A stretch of 64,000 bases of DNA. It comes from Tomocerus qinae (lineage: Eukaryota > Arthropoda > Collembola > Entomobryomorpha > Tomoceridae). A program made the translations under genes and the position numbers. The DNA lies in contig CM034546.1 in the NCBI GenBank assembly GCA_020055645.1, forward strand, positions 17,608,001 to 17,672,000. The letters run 5' to 3'. Shown here one piece after another: positions 61,201 through 64,000 of the stretch (position 1 is its first letter; each line of letters opens with the position of its first letter). The notes under the pieces were generated by a model. It worked only from the letters and a program-made list of their open reading frames with translations. It had not been told where the DNA came from and made no database searches.

Positions 61201-62950
61201 GTCAAAATTTCATAATTATTATGTACTACTAAGCCACTACATACTGTAGAGATATTGATTTTCAAAAGGTTTAAGCACCTAAATGTATAATTACAGAAGA
61301 TGATAACTCTAACCTAGAAGAGTTTTTTTGCATTACGATTGCTCCTATTAACTTTTGCTCTTGAGCCAATATCGAATTTTTACACACTGATCAAAATGAT
61401 GTACTAGGTAGTTGTAAATAAATATTGTACTTCGTAACTTCACTAGCTTTGTTTAGTACAGGGCTTGGGCCCTGTTACCGGCTAGTAACTTCATATAATT
61501 AAAATTGCAAGAAACCCATTTGAGTGTTTTAGCTTAATACTTTTATTGATTTCAGAGAACGTTTTTATAATTTTTTTCGTGGAAAGAATCAACACCTACG
61601 CTTCTGAGTATAGAAATGGTCATTGCCACTGTAAACGAATGAGCTCGTTAAATGTTGCTGCATACGAATTCGTTGTTTAATAACTTTCTTTTGTCTTATG
61701 CTAAATAGGTATTCCCTATATGGGTAAAGTTATGTCAAAACTAGAGTTACATTTTAGTAATATTCAATTAAACGTGCAACTTTCCACTTTTCTACAATAT
61801 TTTATGTAATTACCATTGTGAAAACAATTAACAATCTACACAAACGAAAAGCTCTTGAAATAGTAATTAAAGTTAAAAGCAGAGCATAATATTACAAACG
61901 TTCTAATTAGAACTCTCAAGCTTTGAACTATCAAATGTGCTCTTTCATATGAATTGTTTTCAGAATATATCCAGTAAAACTGCTAGATATCTCGTTCATT
62001 TAATTTGCAATTTAGCATGAAATGCAGCTGCAGCCAGCTTGCTTTCCTTTACTACTTTTCCGTCTGAAGTCTGATCTCAAAGGCCGTAACAAAATTCTAT
62101 TTTCCACTTCGTGGAAGACTAGCTTAAGTATACGAGGTACTTCATCGATAAACTCATGTTATTACCTGACATATAGGTATGAGTATATATAAAAACCATC
62201 TTATAAGCACGGCACCCAGAAAATAGCACGTATCCTAGTGATATAATACTATAAAGCTACCTTCATGTGACTTGTTGCCCTACATACTCGATTTCTGTTT
62301 ACGCAACAGTTACAACTGCTCTTAGAATAAGGTAGATACCTGTAGAAAATAGCATCTCTTAATGTGGCATTTTAGAGTAACTGACATAGAATGGCTATAT
62401 AAAACAAGAATTGGTAATTTCAAAAGTAGACAGAAATTCTAGGCTGAAAGTCCATTCGAGTAAATTTTGAACGCTTTAAAGTTTTCTTGCCACAAGATTT
62501 ACACTTTAAAGTCATCAAAAACTGACATTCGATTCTTCGGCTTCACACTCTGAACTATAAAATGCAGTTTGTGTGAAAAGTTTGGCAGTATTCGGTGGAA
62601 AATATGTGGTCTGGGGAAAATCAAGATTTAATGCCCTATGCAATGCTCCTTTAATGTACATTACATGTTCTACTTAGTGCAAGCAAAACTATTGATTCCA
62701 TTTTATAACTGTCAGATTATTTTTATATGATAAAGACGATTTACTCAATATCTGAGTTGAAGTAAACCTTCCCTACTAATTCCTTACTTAAAAATATGCA
62801 ATATATATCGAAATTGAAATATTTAGCTGTCTGGCTATTCAGTTTTATGTATATCAAGCACCATTTAAATATTGAAGGAATGGATACGTAGTTCTAAATG
62901 CGGTTAATTACTAACCTACCGAAGTAGGTAATATTTGTCTTAAGATAATA
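58264..62950. other. Gene-poor AT-rich region
   Basis: About 4.7 kb upstream of the NLR-type gene. I found no supported coding region, RNA gene or transposon ends. A 67-codon frame at 60752-60955 has no family resemblance. The first few hundred bases should contain the NLR-type promoter; no clear TATA box was identified. Confidence 0.5.
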
Positions 62951-62956
62951 TAATTA

Positions 62957-63530
62957 AAAATTTATATATAAGATGATTTATATATAAGATGATTTATATA
63001 TAAGATTTATCTATGATGTTTTATATAAACGATTTATATAAGATGTTTTATATATATATGTGAGATTTATATAAGATTTTTATGAATAGAAGATTTATAT
63101 AAGATTTTTATACATAGAAGATTTATATAAGATTTTTATAAATAGAAGATTTATATAAGATTTTTATACATAGAAGATTTATATAAGATTTTTATACATA
63201 GAAGATTTATATAAGATTTTTATACATAGAAGATTTATATAAGATTTTTATGCATAGAAGATTTATATAAGATTTTTATAAATTGAAGATTTATATAAGA
63301 TTTTTATAAATAGAAGATTTATATAAGATTTTTATACATAGAAGATTTATATAAGATGTTTTATATATCCATGTACGATTTTATATGAGATGTTATACAT
63401 TACCAGAACTTATATACATATATAAGTTGCTTTGTTTGCATAAGATTTTTACATATATAAGATGTTATATATACCTACATAAGATTTCATATATATAACG
63501 TGCCTACATAAAATTTTATTTAAGATATAA
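62957..63530. repeat. 28-bp AT-rich minisatellite
   Basis: Ten to eleven copies of a 28-bp unit (gatttatataagattttta + catagaa) run from about 63063 to 63360. Degenerate related units (gatttatatataagat; ataagattt..) extend on both sides. Confidence 0.85.
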
Positions 63531-64000
63531 TATTTGCAAGCTCTTATACAATATATAGCATTATAAATGATTGGCGGAAAAGTCTGTGTGGAATACATGT
63601 GTTTAGATGGGGATGTCAGATAACCCCATTATTCCTCAATTTTACGTTACTAATTCGCGATCTCTGTCGGTCTCCGAATGCCGTGTAATGCTAAAGTTTC
63701 TGCCATTCTCTCTCGATTTGTTTCTGGTTCAAACTTTATAGTATATACCAAGCATTAATCGTACCTAAATCTCATACACTTATACTAAAAGACAAATTGT
63801 AATCCTCTGTAAGCAATCAGTGTCACTGTATGTCTAAACCCACAATGTGTGACAATTAAGGTATTACATTACAACTTACAACATACTAAAAGTCAAATAA
63901 ATGTGTTAATAAACAGTAGTAGGTACAACGAAGTAGGTAGTATCAAAACGAAGTTCAGGATCATTTGACCCCATACACAATCCTTAAGTACAAAGTGAAT
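63531..64000. other. Right edge of window, nothing recognised
   Basis: No gene or repeat was identified in the final 470 bases; a gene continuing past the edge cannot be excluded. Confidence 0.4.

Noticed and set aside
58264..64000. tRNA or other structured RNA genes
   Set aside because: Scanning by eye for cloverleaf A and B boxes gave nothing convincing; a tRNAscan-SE and Rfam search would settle it.

Overview
This is nuclear DNA of an arthropod. It is AT-rich, has short GT-AG introns, dense non-autonomous transposons and a long satellite array, and shows no bacterial features. The gene set fits a hexapod, plausibly a springtail: M14 carboxypeptidase, single-domain trefoil peptides, divergent ionotropic receptors, a DUF4728-like tetraspan protein, intron-rich C-type lectins, and a CARD/NB-ARC protein. 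The taxon is an inference; no ribosomal or mitochondrial marker is present.

Layout. 0.6-3.0 kb: an eight-exon A-type metallocarboxypeptidase on the minus strand. 4-12 kb: a tandem minus-strand cluster of four secreted trefoil peptides and one ruined copy. All five share the same split 5' leader, TATA box and distal promoter element, and two hAT-type MITEs lie among them. 12.15-13.38 kb: a solo LTR with a 4-bp target duplication. 13.7-18.2 kb: an ionotropic-receptor pair, one a truncated and frameshifted pseudogene and one intact (662 aa). An old, decayed piece of the satellite family lies between them. 18.9-20.2 kb: a foldback transposon with about 300-bp arms, holding a nested MITE and a transposase relic. 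20.8-22.4 kb: a three-exon tetraspan-type gene with a MITE in each intron. 22.4-26.7 kb: transposon debris, including an LTR-like insertion, a LINE fragment and a 1.1-kb near-perfect palindrome.

26.97-51.27 kb: a satellite array of about 33 copies of a 731-bp unit. Each unit is itself three diverged monomers of 247, 242 and 242 bp, which makes it a trimeric higher-order repeat. Two units carry the same retroposon insertion with the same 15-bp target duplication.

51.8-58.3 kb: an immune-type neighbourhood. Two small secreted C-type-lectin-like genes lie head to head. A two-exon gene then encodes a 1060-aa CARD - NB-ARC - helical repeat - LRR-like protein, a cytosolic NLR/Apaf-1-type architecture. 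Its CARD becomes visible only when the small first exon is joined. 58.3-64 kb: gene-poor AT-rich DNA with a 28-bp minisatellite.

The trefoil peptides and carboxypeptidase suggest gut or mucosal secretion. The lectins and the NLR-like protein suggest immunity. The receptors suggest chemosensation. No operon-like cooperation is implied. Exon joins come from reading splice signals, phase and family conservation by eye, with no transcript data.
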